This document shows, in pieces, positions 46,799 through 57,350 of a stretch of 64,000 nt of DNA. The stretch is from Thermococcus barossii (GTDB taxonomy: Archaea > Methanobacteriota_B > Thermococci > Thermococcales > Thermococcaceae). The stretch covers positions 441,013-505,012 of the forward strand of contig NZ_CP015101.1 of the NCBI RefSeq assembly GCF_002214465.1, read 5' to 3'. Within the stretch, counting starts at the first letter, position 1. Every line of letters begins with the position of its first letter. Position numbers and translations under genes: made by a program. The notes under the pieces are model-generated. The model worked only from the letters and a program-made list of their open reading frames with translations. It was not told where the DNA came from and did not search any database.

Positions 46799-48022
46799 AT
46801 GAAGGTGGAAGAGCTTGTGGATAAGGTAGCCAGTGGAGAGGTGAAGCTCCACCAGGTTGAGAAATACACGAAGGATAAGCGGCTCGCCACCGAGGTGAGG
46901 AGAAAAGCCCTGGAGAAGAAGCTCGGCGTTAGCCTCGAAAACATAGGGCACTACTCGATAGACCCCGAGAAGGTCATCGGAAAGAACATCGAGAACATGA
47001 TAGGCGTCGTTCAGATACCGATGGGTGTTGCAGGACCTCTCAAAATCAACGGGGAATACGCGAAGGGTGAGTTCTACATTCCCCTGGCCACCACGGAGGG
47101 GGCCCTCGTCGCGAGCGTGAACCGCGGATGCTCCGCCCTCACCGCCGCGGGTGGCGTTAGGACGACCATCATAGACGATAAGATGACCCGTGCGCCGCTC
47201 CTCAAGTGCCCGGACGCGAGAAAAGCCAGGGAAGTTGCAGAGTGGGTCAAGGCCAACATCGACTACCTCCAAGAGAAAGCGGTCAGCAAGGTTACCCGCC
47301 ACGGGAAGCTGCGCGACGTCAAGCCATTCATAGTCGGCAACAACCTCTATCTTCGCTTCGAGTTTGAAACGGGCGATGCGATGGGAATGAACATGGTGAC
47401 AATCTCCAGCGAGGAGATAATGAAGGTCATTGAGGAGGAGTTCCCCGATGTTAAATACCTCGCCCTCTCCGGAAACCTCTGCGTGGACAAGAAGCCCAAC
47501 GCAATGAACTTCATCAACGGGCGCGGGAAGACGGTGATAGCCGAGGCAGTAATCCCGCGCGAGATAGTCGAGAAGAAGCTAAAGACCACCCCGGAGCTCA
47601 TTGCCGAGGTGAACTATCGCAAGAACCTCGTCGGCTCCGCCCAGGCAGGTTCCTACGGCTTCAACGCCCACTTCGCCAACATAGTCGGTGCGATATTCCT
47701 CGCCACCGGCCAGGACGAGGCGCAGATTACCGAGGGCTCGCACGGCATAACCCTTGCGGAGGTAACGCCCGAGGGGGACCTTTACATAAGCATCACCATG
47801 CCGAGCCTTGAGATTGGAACGGTTGGCGGGGGAACACGCGTTCCGACCCAGAGGGAGGCGCTGAGCATAATGGGCGTTGCCGGCAGTGGGGAACCAGCCG
47901 GAACTAACGCCAAGAAGTTCGCCGAGATAATAGCCGGCGCCGTCTTGGCCGGAGAGCTCTCGCTCCTCGCGGCTATAGCTGCCAAGCACCTTGCCAAGGC
48001 CCACAAGGAGCTTGGGCGTTAG
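46799..48022 (+). CDS. hmgA: HMG-CoA reductase (class I)
   Basis: This enzyme makes mevalonate from HMG-CoA, the first committed step of archaeal lipid isoprenoids. The 407-residue soluble protein has ENMIGVVQIPMGVAGPL (substrate site with catalytic Glu in TTEGALVASVNRGC) and GDAMGMNMV for the nucleotide. GTVGGGTRVPTQ and the catalytic His near the C-terminus (AAKHLAKAHKELG) complete the site. GGAGGTGTTGGT precedes the ATG. A shorter gap than usual links it to the MinD-like gene, probably as an operon. Confidence 0.96.
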   Translation: MKVEELVDKVASGEVKLHQVEKYTKDKRLATEVRRKALEKKLGVSLENIGHYSIDPEKVIGKNIENMIGVVQIPMGVAGPLKINGEYAKGEFYIPLATTEGALVASVNRGCSALTAAGGVRTTIIDDKMTRAPLLKCPDARKAREVAEWVKANIDYLQEKAVSKVTRHGKLRDVKPFIVGNNLYLRFEFETGDAMGMNMVTISSEEIMKVIEEEFPDVKYLALSGNLCVDKKPNAMNFINGRGKTVIAEAVIPREIVEKKLKTTPELIAEVNYRKNLVGSAQAGSYGFNAHFANIVGAIFLATGQDEAQITEGSHGITLAEVTPEGDLYISITMPSLEIGTVGGGTRVPTQREALSIMGVAGSGEPAGTNAKKFAEIIAGAVLAGELSLLAAIAAKHLAKAHKELGR

Positions 48023-48025
48023 TTT

Positions 48026-48679
48026 TTAGTTTTCCCTCTTTTCCCACATCCTATCCCTGAGAACAAAGACCTTCATCGAAGTTTCTTTATTCGATACAAC
48101 CTCGACGCCCTTGAAATACAAGACGGGAAATGGATAGTCTAATATCAGGAACAGGAGGACTGTTAGAGTCAGCGTTATTATGAGCTGGACCCAATAACTC
48201 TTGAAGTTCATCATTGTAGATAGGAACAGGCTTCCAAAGAAACTGGTAAGAAAGTTGAGCATGGAACGGTGTTTATGCCTTGCTCCTCCAATCTTTCCCT
48301 CGTATATGGCCATTATAAGGGCCATCAGCCCCTCTTTTTTCTTCACTCTAAAGGCTATGGTAAACTCCACCCCGGGAAGCTCTCCAAAATTTACCGGGAT
48401 ATCAGATTCTATTAGGTAGAACGCACGGCTCAACTCATCTCTCAGCTCAATTATACCTAAAAATTTTCCCTGTTCATAAAACGGCTCTGACATTGCGGTT
48501 ATCATGTGCGGATCGGGATCGATCAGCCGTGAGTAGCGTGCCCCTCTGGAGTTAAGGAATTCCTCAGTCTGTCGTGTGCATTCTGACAAGATTTCACACC
48601 TGGCCCGGGCATACTTCAGGAGCTTCTTTGACCCCATCCACTCTCTCATGTATGACCTATATCTCTCCATGATTCCCAT
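48026..48679 (-). CDS. Hypothetical protein with two membrane helices
   Basis: This 217-residue protein of no recognised family has a charged N-terminal half (about 1-130) containing RYRSYMREWMGSKKL and two adjacent cysteines in RCEILSEC. Two closely spaced membrane helices (about 140-160 and 167-187) and a short C-terminal domain (YFKGVEVVSNKETSMKVFVL) follow. Base composition is visibly AT-richer than hmgA and gatE on either side. A TATA-like CTTTTAAAC sits about 30 nt upstream, so the mRNA is probably nearly leaderless. The stop is 4 nt from the convergent hmgA stop. Divergent from the hypothetical gene at 48888. Confidence 0.6.
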   Translation of the reverse strand: MGIMERYRSYMREWMGSKKLLKYARARCEILSECTRQTEEFLNSRGARYSRLIDPDPHMITAMSEPFYEQGKFLGIIELRDELSRAFYLIESDIPVNFGELPGVEFTIAFRVKKKEGLMALIMAIYEGKIGGARHKHRSMLNFLTSFFGSLFLSTMMNFKSYWVQLIITLTLTVLLFLILDYPFPVLYFKGVEVVSNKETSMKVFVLRDRMWEKREN

Positions 48680-48862
48680 GGGACTAAATACTCCTATGAG
48701 TTTAAAAGTTTTAATTTTAATTCAGTAATCCGGGTGGAATTTCGTTTAATGAGCCGCCAATGTAACCCTTTTTAGATTTTAAATTTTTAGTTGTTCATTT
48801 TGTTAGTTCTTCTGCCTATTTTCCAACATTAGGTCAAAGAAAGGTTAATTTAGGGGGATTTT

Positions 48863-48878
48863 CCCAATAAATATTGGG
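48863..48878. promoter_or_regulatory. Palindrome at the start of the hypothetical gene
   Basis: CCCAATAAATATTGGG has perfect 7-bp arms around AA. The symmetry extends imperfectly outward (GGGGATT to the left, GAATCTCC to the right), covering about 33 bp that end at the ATG. It overlaps the predicted transcription start behind a TATA-like GGTTAATTTAGG. It could be a repressor site or an mRNA hairpin over the start codon. The rest of the 208-nt gap is AT-rich without a gene. Confidence 0.4.
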
Positions 48879-48887
48879 GAATCTCCA

Positions 48888-49571
48888 ATGATCCCCGTGG
48901 ATATAGATGGTCACAAGTGCAAGTCATTGGTACTGAGTTCTACTTCAAGGTTATTTGAACTGCTATTCGAGGACGTGGCCATTCAGTTCCCGCGCTACAA
49001 AAGCTTCCTTCTTGATAGGGGCCTTTACATCGTTGATTCCAATGGAACAAAGCTTCTACGAATGGAGTGTCCAAGAGGAAAAGGGGCCCTGTTGGATGAG
49101 CTTTATTATTTGGATATAACTCCTGAAGCCGTCATTGAGACGTATCTGTCCGCCCTGTTTAATCTTCTTGAGGTGGTAAAAATCCGCGAAAAGCTGTTTC
49201 CAGAGTACTACGTTCTCGACAAAGTTGTCCAGCCTACCAAGATTGAGATTAAGGATCACCCTGCAGGATTCGGAAGGGGAACTTTCACACTAATCGATGA
49301 ACTAATCACCAGAAACTACAGACGAATTAAGATGGGTTCTCCACGAAAACTCACGCGGGTACGTTATGACCCGCTGGACGCTTTTGGAGCCAGGGTACTC
49401 GGCAATACGATCCTTTTGTTCGATAAGAGTGACTTTCGAGAGCTGGCATTTCTCCACTTTAAGGATTATAGGATCGCGAGAACACTCTTTACTCATTCAA
49501 CAGACTCCTATCTCAACAGCGCGTTTTTTGGTTATCTCAAGTTTAAAGTCCGGAAGTTCCTGGGGGTTTAA
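48888..49571 (+). CDS. Hypothetical protein, accessory
   Basis: This 227-residue soluble protein has no recognised family. Its N-terminal half is mixed alpha/beta (LLDRGLYIVDSNGTKLLRME), a central helical stretch follows (TPEAVIETYLSALFNLLEVVKI), and the C-terminal half is basic (RRIKMGSPRKLTRVRYDPLD...FKVRKFLGV). Like the divergent gene at 48026 it is AT-richer than its neighbours, with less biased codons, suggesting later acquisition. No Shine-Dalgarno site is visible; the ATG directly follows the palindrome, consistent with leaderless or short-leader translation. Convergent with gatE. Confidence 0.6.
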   Translation: MIPVDIDGHKCKSLVLSSTSRLFELLFEDVAIQFPRYKSFLLDRGLYIVDSNGTKLLRMECPRGKGALLDELYYLDITPEAVIETYLSALFNLLEVVKIREKLFPEYYVLDKVVQPTKIEIKDHPAGFGRGTFTLIDELITRNYRRIKMGSPRKLTRVRYDPLDAFGARVLGNTILLFDKSDFRELAFLHFKDYRIARTLFTHSTDSYLNSAFFGYLKFKVRKFLGV

Positions 49572-49589
49572 TAGAAAAGTTAGGGGGGC

Positions 49590-51479
49590 CTATGAGATGG
49601 CCTCCTGAATCTTCTTCCTCACGAGCGAGCTGACGAGCTTTCCGTCGGCCCTTCCGCGGAGCCTCGCCATCGCTCTGCCCATTACCATTCCCATTGCACC
49701 CATTCCCTTGGCCCTGATGACCTCGATGTTCTGCTGGATTACCTCGTCGATTATTCCCTCGACCTCCTCCTCGCTGAGGAGCGTCAGACCCCTCTCCTCG
49801 GCAACCTGGGCGGCGCTCTTCTCCGGGTTCTTCGCAAGCTCCTTGAAAATTTCCTCGAAGGCCTCCTTGGCTATCTTCCCGTTGAGGTATAGCTCGAAGG
49901 CCTCCCTGATGTGCTCGTCCGTGATGTTCTCGATTGGAACTTCCTTTTTGAGTCCCTTTAGAACCACCACGAGTATCGAAGCCGCCAGCGAGGGCTTGGC
50001 GCCCTTCTCGACAAGCTCCTCAAACAGTTCATCGCGCTCGTCGTTGACCAGCGTTTCGGCTAGGCTCCTGTCAATTCCGTACTCCTTAACGTAACGTTCA
50101 ACGCGCTCCTGCGGAAGTTCGGGTAGGTTTGCGAGTATCTCCTCCTTTATCTCGTCCGTTATCAGTATCGGCGGTATATCCGTCTCAGGATACATCCTGG
50201 CCTTACCTGGTAGCGGGCGCATGTACTGGGTGTTGCCGTCCGGCAGGGCCCTCCTCGTCTCCTCGGGGACGCCCTCAATGGCCTCCCTGGCGCGCTGGAG
50301 AACCTCGCGCAGGGCCTTCTTGGCCGTATCTTCCTCTGCAGCAACGAGAACGAACGCGTCTTCCTCGCCGAGGCCAAGTTTTTCAACAACTGCATTAACC
50401 TCTAATTCTGTAATTCCATAGTTCGGTAATTCGTCAATGTGGAAGATGCCCCTGACGTACTTCTTGGCCCTGTCGGCCATCTCGGTGCCGAGCCTTCTTC
50501 CCGGCTGTATTTCCCTTCCAATGAGCCCGCGGAACTTCGGAAGCTTAACCGCTAGGACTTTGCCCCCCTTCTTTATCGCCCTTGCTATTATCTTCGAACT
50601 GGTGTTCTGGAAAATCTCTGTAACGTCGTGGAACTCCTCCTTGATGTCCTCCGGCTTTGCTCCCCTCTCGCGAAGCTCGTCCCTGATTTTGAGCAGGCTG
50701 AGCTGCCTCTCTATCTCGCGCTCGATAATGACCGGTATCATGTCCAGCTCCTGAACACCCTTAATCTCGACCCTGGCTCCACCCTTGATGGAGACGTTGA
50801 GATCCTGCCTTATCGTCCCGAGGCCGCGCTTCACCCTCCTCGTTGCCCTGAGCGCGTCGCCTATGTACTTGGCCACGACCTTCGCCTGCTCGGGGTGGTG
50901 TATGTCGGGCGTTGTTGCTATCTCGACGAGCGGTATTCCGAGACGGTCGAGGCGGTAGATTACCTCCTTGTCCTTACGCTCGACTATCCTGCAGGCGTCC
51001 TCCTCAAGGCATATCGTTGGAATGCCAACGCTCCCCCACGGCGTATCGACCCTTCCGTTCATGGCTATTATCGCGGTCCTCTGGAAGCCGGAGACGTTGG
51101 AGCCGTCTATGACTATCTTGCGCATGAAGTGAACCTCATCAACGGGAGTGGCATTTAGGAGGTAACTTATCTGGAGGGAGACCTTGAGTGCCTCCTCGTC
51201 GGGCATATGGGGCGGTTCTTCGTCCATGTAGACGAGGTCGGTGAGTTCGTAGTTGCCCTCGTAGATGTACGTTCTCCCCTTCTTGAACTCTTCAAGTGCC
51301 GCAGGGTCTATCTCGCCCAGCTCGCTTATCGTGGGCCTGAGCCTCCGCCTGAAAGTGAAGTCAACCTCGTCGCTGAACTCGCTCGGTACGGGTGAGAACA
51401 GTTTCTTGGTGTCGAGCTGCCTGTGTATCTCGAGACCGACCTTGAGGCCGAGTTCCTGATAGTTGAACCTGTCCGCCAT
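49590..51479 (-). CDS. gatE: Glu-tRNA(Gln) amidotransferase subunit E
   Basis: This subunit, with GatD, converts Glu-tRNA(Gln) to Gln-tRNA(Gln), the archaeal route to glutaminyl-tRNA. About 629 residues: a GatB-like cradle domain ([15 protein letters not shown]...[62 protein letters not shown]), a central AspRS-like insertion (about 270-400) specific to GatE, and a YqeY tail ([49 protein letters not shown]). The ATG lies 5 nt past GAGGTGATG, next to the gatD stop. Confidence 0.96.
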   Translation of the reverse strand: MADRFNYQELGLKVGLEIHRQLDTKKLFSPVPSEFSDEVDFTFRRRLRPTISELGEIDPAALEEFKKGRTYIYEGNYELTDLVYMDEEPPHMPDEEALKVSLQISYLLNATPVDEVHFMRKIVIDGSNVSGFQRTAIIAMNGRVDTPWGSVGIPTICLEEDACRIVERKDKEVIYRLDRLGIPLVEIATTPDIHHPEQAKVVAKYIGDALRATRRVKRGLGTIRQDLNVSIKGGARVEIKGVQELDMIPVIIEREIERQLSLLKIRDELRERGAKPEDIKEEFHDVTEIFQNTSSKIIARAIKKGGKVLAVKLPKFRGLIGREIQPGRRLGTEMADRAKKYVRGIFHIDELPNYGITELEVNAVVEKLGLGEEDAFVLVAAEEDTAKKALREVLQRAREAIEGVPEETRRALPDGNTQYMRPLPGKARMYPETDIPPILITDEIKEEILANLPELPQERVERYVKEYGIDRSLAETLVNDERDELFEELVEKGAKPSLAASILVVVLKGLKKEVPIENITDEHIREAFELYLNGKIAKEAFEEIFKELAKNPEKSAAQVAEERGLTLLSEEEVEGIIDEVIQQNIEVIRAKGMGAMGMVMGRAMARLRGRADGKLVSSLVRKKIQEAIS

Positions 51480-51484
51480 CGTCA

Positions 51485-52804
51485 TCACCTCAGGAAGGTA
51501 TCGAACCTCGTGTAGGGGGTTATCTCGCCGGCGTAGTTCGTCAGCATCATCTCGCGCACTTCCCTGGGGTCGTCGGTGTGGCCGAGGACCCACATCAGCT
51601 TGACGTAGGCCGTCTCAGGTAGCATGTCCTCGCACGGAATGACTCCAGCCTTGAGAAGCCTCCTTCCGGTGGAATAGACGTTCAGGTTCACCCTGCCGTA
51701 GAGACACTGGCTCGTCATGCAGACGGCGATGCCTTCCTCAGTGGCGCGCCTTATGGACTCTATGAGGTACGTCGGCACGTGTCCGAGGCCAGTCCCCTCA
51801 ATGACGAGTCCTTTGTATCCCCTGTCAACGAAGAAGTCTATAACCTCTGGCTGGATTCCCGGGAACGCTTTGACGAGGGCCACGCGTTCCTCCATTTCGT
51901 CGTCCACCCAGACCTCACTCTCGGTTCTCTTCCTGTAGTCTTTTCTGAGGAACTCGATCCTGCCATCCGGCCATATCCTTGCGAGCGGGATATCGTTTAT
52001 GCTCCTGAAGGCGTCCCTCCTGCTCGTGTGCATCTTCCTTGCTTTGGTTCCGCGGTGGGCGAGGCAGTAGGTGTCACCCGTCTCACCGTGCATGACGATG
52101 GCGACCTCACCGAAGTCTGCGGTGGCCATTCTGACCGAGCATATGAGGTTCATCGCCGCGTCGCTGCTTGGCCTGTCGGAGCTCCTCTGGGAACCGACGA
52201 GGATGACAGGCTTTCCGAGGTCACGGAGCATGAAGCTGAGCGCCGAAGCGGTGTATGCCATCGTGTCGGTTCCGTGGGCTATCACAACGCCGTCTTCACC
52301 GTTGTTCAGCATCCGGGCAACCTCGTGGGCTATTCTAATCCAGTACTCCGGGCGCATGTCCTCGCTCATTATGTTGAAGAGAAGCTTCGGTGTTATGTTG
52401 GCTATGTCAAATATCTCGGGGACGGCCTTGGCGAGCTCCTCGGCGGTGAAGGCCGCGTGAACGGCGCCGGTTTTGTAGTCAATCCTGCTGGCTATTGTTC
52501 CGCCGGTTCCTATTATTGCGACGCTTGGAAGGCCCGGTTTCTTGGGGAATACCTCCTCAAACTTCAGCTCTTCCCTTGGGGCGACTTTCTCGATGATTTC
52601 AACCGACACTATCTGGTCAACCAGTATTCCGATGTTGTACCCGTTGTCGAGCTTCAGCGTGAGGGTTTCGCCGCTGGAGAGCTCGTAGGGGTTCATGACG
52701 ATGCCCTCATAGACGCTCGTGTTTCCGTTTTCCTTTTCAATTATCCGAACGTAATCTCCGACTTCCAGGTTTTTATCCCTCATAAACCTCTCAACTTTGC
52801 GCAT
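51485..52804 (-). CDS. gatD: Glu-tRNA(Gln) amidotransferase subunit D
   Basis: This type I asparaginase-like amidase supplies ammonia to GatE. The 439-residue protein has an N-terminal about 80-residue beta domain ([21 protein letters not shown]), then the asparaginase fold. [16 protein letters not shown] carries the first catalytic Thr, [13 protein letters not shown] the Thr-Asp pair, and [12 protein letters not shown] and [11 protein letters not shown] are also conserved. GGAGGGAGAGGT precedes the chosen ATG. The gatE start is adjacent, so the two are co-translated. Confidence 0.96.
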   Translation of the reverse strand: MRKVERFMRDKNLEVGDYVRIIEKENGNTSVYEGIVMNPYELSSGETLTLKLDNGYNIGILVDQIVSVEIIEKVAPREELKFEEVFPKKPGLPSVAIIGTGGTIASRIDYKTGAVHAAFTAEELAKAVPEIFDIANITPKLLFNIMSEDMRPEYWIRIAHEVARMLNNGEDGVVIAHGTDTMAYTASALSFMLRDLGKPVILVGSQRSSDRPSSDAAMNLICSVRMATADFGEVAIVMHGETGDTYCLAHRGTKARKMHTSRRDAFRSINDIPLARIWPDGRIEFLRKDYRKRTESEVWVDDEMEERVALVKAFPGIQPEVIDFFVDRGYKGLVIEGTGLGHVPTYLIESIRRATEEGIAVCMTSQCLYGRVNLNVYSTGRRLLKAGVIPCEDMLPETAYVKLMWVLGHTDDPREVREMMLTNYAGEITPYTRFDTFLR

Positions 52805-52909
52805 ACCTCTCCCTCCGGGGGATAGTGGGTTCAATCCAATATAAACCTTCGGGCTGGACGGATGACAAAAATCGGCTGTAATTACCGACAAATTCTGTCA
52901 GAGTGACAA

Positions 52910-53203
52910 CTACCTGGCTTCAATCTTAAACCTTGGCTCCTCTATCCACTCGGATTTGCACCTGGGACAGCGCGAGGGAACGTGGATTTCCGGCCTGAAG
53001 ACGAAGCCGCACTTCCTGCACTCGGCGGGTTTTATGAGGAGCACTTTTCCCTCCCGCTTGAGCGTCTTTTGGATGGCCTTCAGATCCTCGATGATGACCT
53101 TCCTTGCACCCTTGCCCCTGAGCTCCAGTGCCAGGGCAAGCTCACCCGGCGAGTAGTCCCGCTCCTCCAAAAGCTTTATTATGCGCTGCCTACGAGTCAT
53201 CAT
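52910..53203 (-). CDS. HTH/zinc-ribbon transcriptional regulator (COG3357 type)
   Basis: This 97-residue protein has a winged-helix N-terminal half (RRQRIIKLLEERDYSPGELALALELRGKGARKVIIEDLKAIQKTL) and a C-terminal zinc ribbon (CRKCGF...CPRCKSEW). The fusion is the predicted archaeal regulator family COG3357. DNA target and signal unknown. It lies upstream of gatD in the same direction with a 105-nt gap and is divergent from pus10, so it could regulate either side. Confidence 0.85.
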   Translation of the reverse strand: MMTRRQRIIKLLEERDYSPGELALALELRGKGARKVIIEDLKAIQKTLKREGKVLLIKPAECRKCGFVFRPEIHVPSRCPRCKSEWIEEPRFKIEAR

Positions 53204-53248
53204 CGCCTGAGGCTTTGCGTGGCGGGATATAAACCTTAGGGTGGGAGC

Positions 53249-54409
53249 ATGATAATCGAGAGGGCGGAGAGGGTTCTGGAGTCCCGGAGGTTATGCGATC
53301 ACTGCCTTGGGAGGCTCTTCGCGAAGCTCGGAAAGGGCACCAACGAGGAGAGGGGAAGGGCGATAAGGTTCGTTCTCAACATGGAGCGTTCCAGGCGGGG
53401 CCTTCCACCGCTTGATGAACCCGAAACGTGCGAGCTGTGCGGCAACGTCTTTGAGAGGATTCCCGGGCTAATCGGGAACATGAAAACGGCCGCTGAAGGC
53501 ATTGAGTTTGAGACGTTCCTCGTGGGTTCGCGCTTTCCCAGGGAGGTGCGTGAAAGGGAGGAGGTCCTCTGGGAGGAATTTGGAATTGAAACTGCCGAGC
53601 CCATCAACAGGGAGTTCAACCGCGAACTTGGAAAGGCCTTTGGCATGGCAACCGGAAAGGACACCGCCAAGAATCCCGACGTGGTTTTTATCGTCGAGCC
53701 CTATTCCGGCAGGGTGGAGCTTCAGATAAACCCGCTCTACATCTACGGCCGTTACAGGAAGCTTGTGAGGGGAATTCCCCAGACACCGCTCCCGGACTTT
53801 GAGGACAGCGTTGCGTCGATAATCTGCCGCCCGTTTTCGAGGACATCCGGCGGAAAGTGCGTTTTCAAAGGAGCCGGCAGGGAGGACGTTGACGTCCGCA
53901 TGCTGGGCAACGGCAGGCCATTTATCGTGGAAATAAAGCGGCCGAAAAAGCGCAGGCTCAACCTTGACGCTATAGCCGCTGAGATAAACGAAAGCGGGAA
54001 GGTTGAGGTGCTTGACCTGCGCTTCGTTTCACCGAAGGAAGCGGAGCAGGTACTCACTCAAAATCACCGTAAAGAATATCTGGCCCTCGTCCGTGTCGAC
54101 GATGGGGTAACTCCTGAAGAGGCAAAGTATGTCGCGGAAAGGCTCGCGGGGCTTGAAATCCATCAGAGGACTCCCTGGCGCGTAAGGAATGCAAGGGCAG
54201 ACAGGGTCAGGGTCAGAAAGGTTCATGAGGCAGAGGCGAGGTGGCTCGATGAAAAGCACTTCGAGCTCCGTCTCGTCACAGATGGAGGCCTTTACATCAA
54301 GGAGCTGGTTTCAGGTGATAGAGGGCGCACGAGGCCCTCTGTGAGTGACCTGCTCGGAAAACCCGCCTGGTGTGAGAGACTCGATGTGCTGAACATCTTT
54401 GATGACTGA
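53249..54409 (+). CDS. pus10: tRNA pseudouridine synthase Pus10
   Basis: This enzyme makes pseudouridine 54 and 55 in the T-loop of archaeal tRNAs. The 386-residue protein has an N-terminal zinc site (CDHCLGRL and CELCGNVF) with a THUMP-like domain, and a catalytic domain with GAGREDVDVRMLGNGRPFIVEIKRPKKR containing the catalytic Asp. The C-terminal part includes LRLVTDGGLYIKELVSGDRGRTRPSVSDLLG. The start MIIERAERVLESRRLCDHC fits a TATA-like GGATATAAACC about 25 nt upstream. The next gene, rpl21e, has its own TATA box beginning at the pus10 stop. Confidence 0.94.
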   Translation: MIIERAERVLESRRLCDHCLGRLFAKLGKGTNEERGRAIRFVLNMERSRRGLPPLDEPETCELCGNVFERIPGLIGNMKTAAEGIEFETFLVGSRFPREVREREEVLWEEFGIETAEPINREFNRELGKAFGMATGKDTAKNPDVVFIVEPYSGRVELQINPLYIYGRYRKLVRGIPQTPLPDFEDSVASIICRPFSRTSGGKCVFKGAGREDVDVRMLGNGRPFIVEIKRPKKRRLNLDAIAAEINESGKVEVLDLRFVSPKEAEQVLTQNHRKEYLALVRVDDGVTPEEAKYVAERLAGLEIHQRTPWRVRNARADRVRVRKVHEAEARWLDEKHFELRLVTDGGLYIKELVSGDRGRTRPSVSDLLGKPAWCERLDVLNIFDD

Positions 54410-54412
54410 AAA

Positions 54413-54422
54413 CTTTATAAAC
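54413..54422 (+). promoter_or_regulatory. TATA box for the rpl21e-rpoF operon
   Basis: CTTTATAAAC would start transcription near 54440, giving an unusually long leader of about 110 nt before the rpl21e ATG in a genome where most leaders are under 30 nt. The leader contains a 24-codon reading frame, listed separately. Confidence 0.5.
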
Positions 54423-54467
54423 GGTTCTCGCCGATTGGATAGCGAAGCCATAACAGGCTTAGTCCAT

Positions 54468-54542
54468 ATGCCGAAAAGGCCGGAACTTCCTGAAAACCGG
54501 ATACGCCTTTGCGTCCGTTGCGTGATGGATAAAAATCCGTGA
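54468..54542 (+). CDS. 24-residue leader peptide / mini-protein with CxxC
   Basis: The frame [18 protein letters not shown] followed by VMDKNP ends with a TGA that overlaps the rpl21e ribosome binding site (TGAGGTGAT). Codons are genome-like and the CVRC pair looks like half a zinc knuckle. There is no clear ribosome binding site of its own. Its position, in a long leader and ending exactly where ribosomes would re-initiate on rpl21e, suggests either a small zinc-binding protein or a leader peptide. Nothing of known function was recognised. Confidence 0.4.
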   Translation: MPKRPELPENRIRLCVRCVMDKNP

Positions 54543-54552
54543 GGTGATAGGA

Positions 54553-54849
54553 ATGGTCAAAAAGGCCCACAGCTTTAGGAGGAAGACCCGCGGGAAGCTC
54601 AGCAAGAGCCCCAGGAGAAGGGGGCTTCCGCCTCTCACGAGGTTCCTTCAGGAGTTTGAGACCGGGCAGAAGGTCCACATAGTTATCGAGCCGAGCTACC
54701 ACAGGGGCATGCCCGACCCGAGGTTCCACGGAAGAACCGGAACAGTCGTTGGAAAGCGCGGCGATGCCTACGTCGTCCAGATTAAGGACGGCGGGAAGGT
54801 TAAGACCTTCTTCATCCACCCGGTTCACCTCAGGGCCCAGAAGGGATGA
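54553..54849 (+). CDS. rpl21e: 50S ribosomal protein L21e
   Basis: This 98-residue basic large-subunit protein has the signature [18 protein letters not shown] and a C-terminal SH3-like barrel ([38 protein letters not shown]). The start follows GAGGTGATAGG. The stop overlaps an ATG of the rpoF frame (ATGA). The order pus10, rpl21e, rpoF, DUF655, rsmA is the conserved euryarchaeal arrangement. Confidence 0.96.
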   Translation: MVKKAHSFRRKTRGKLSKSPRRRGLPPLTRFLQEFETGQKVHIVIEPSYHRGMPDPRFHGRTGTVVGKRGDAYVVQIKDGGKVKTFFIHPVHLRAQKG

Positions 54850-54851
54850 GC

Positions 54852-55214
54852 ATGATAGGGAGAAAGAAGCTCGAGGAGCGGTACCTCACGATAGCCGAAA
54901 CCAAGGAGCTCCTCGAGAGGCGCAAGGCAGAGGGGATGGAGGACAACCCGGAGGAGCCGATGTTCTACGAGGCCAGGGTTAGCCTCGAACATGCCGAGCG
55001 CTTTGCGAAACTCAAGCCCGAGCAGGCGGTTGAGCTGAAGGAAAAGCTTATGGAGCTCTTTGATTGGATAGACGAAAGGCTCGCCGCGAAGCTCGTTGAC
55101 CTGATGCCCGAGGATTACTTTGATATACGGGTAATCTTCAGCAAGGAGGACTACATGCCCACCAAAGAGGAGGCCGAGGAGATAGTAAGGCTCCTCGACG
55201 ACTACAGGGAGTGA
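54852..55214 (+). CDS. rpoF: DNA-directed RNA polymerase subunit F (Rpo4)
   Basis: This 120-residue protein forms the polymerase stalk with Rpo7. Helical, with ERYLTIAETKELLERRK, FYEARVSLEHAERFAKLKPEQAVELKEKLMELF and a HRDC-like end LVDLMPEDYFDIRVIFSKEDYMPTKEEAEEIVRLL. The second in-frame ATG was chosen because GGGATGAG precedes it; the first overlaps the L21e stop. Complete. Confidence 0.93.
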   Translation: MIGRKKLEERYLTIAETKELLERRKAEGMEDNPEEPMFYEARVSLEHAERFAKLKPEQAVELKEKLMELFDWIDERLAAKLVDLMPEDYFDIRVIFSKEDYMPTKEEAEEIVRLLDDYRE

Positions 55215-55283
55215 CCTCTTCTTTTCCTTTTCCTAGACAAAGTATAAAAACTCCGGGAGGGTATAACTTCTGGGGGAGAGACA

Positions 55284-56722
<1,439 letters not shown>

Positions 56723-57264
56723 TCACTCCCCTCGCTCACTTCCAAACAGGGAAACGTACAGGTTCCTTAATTTCTGGTAGTGGCCGTTTTCTATGTTGGC
56801 CAGCCATATCAAGGTTGCCTTGGAGTTTTCATCCTCGGTTCTCTCGGCCAGATACTTGTAAACGTCGTGGGCAGCTTCTCGGTTCCCATCAGGTACTCGA
56901 GGATATCCTTGAGGTGCCCGTGGTAGACCATGTCCCTTAATCTTTCCTCGGAGAGCTCCACCTCCAGGGCGGGTAGGGTGACCTCCGGTGGACTCTCGTT
57001 TGGAAACATTTCTTTGAACATCCTAAGCAGGGCTTCGGCATGTCCCAGGCTCTCCTTATAGAGCTGGAAGAACAGCTTGGATACGCGCTCGTCCCAGTTC
57101 ACATCCTTGCTGAGCTGGTGGAGTTTGTGGTACATCTCAGCCTCTTTAACTTCTTGATCCATCCAATAGGCCAGTAGTTCCTTGTGGTTCAGTTTGGAGA
57201 TGGCCTCCAGTATCTCCCTAAATCTGGCCCTTTCCTCTTCTGTCTTGTACCGTGATGCCTTCAT
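56723..57264 (-). pseudogene. Ferritin-like (rubrerythrin-type) gene with a frameshift
   Basis: The first frame encodes MKASRYKTEEERARFREIL... with helix 1 YWMDQEVKEAEMYHKLHQ and helix 2 KLFFQLYKESLGHAEALL. It then turns to nonsense after YLMGTEKL (LPTTFTSIWPREPRMK) and stops at 56809. The other reading frame restores the family exactly from that point: AHDVYKYLAERTEDENSKATLIW, then LANIENGHYQKLRNLYV, ending at 56723. One base is missing (or two extra) near 56870-56874. Rejoined, it is a four-helix di-iron protein of about 180 residues with Glu/His ligands in each helix. It is either a recent pseudogene or a sequencing error. Confidence 0.8.
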
Positions 57265-57350
57265 ATTATCCCCAGCTATGGTACGGGGTTCTTGTGTTTA
57301 TACTTTTCGCCTCCGATTGATTTTTAAAAGACCCCCACGAACTCCAGACC

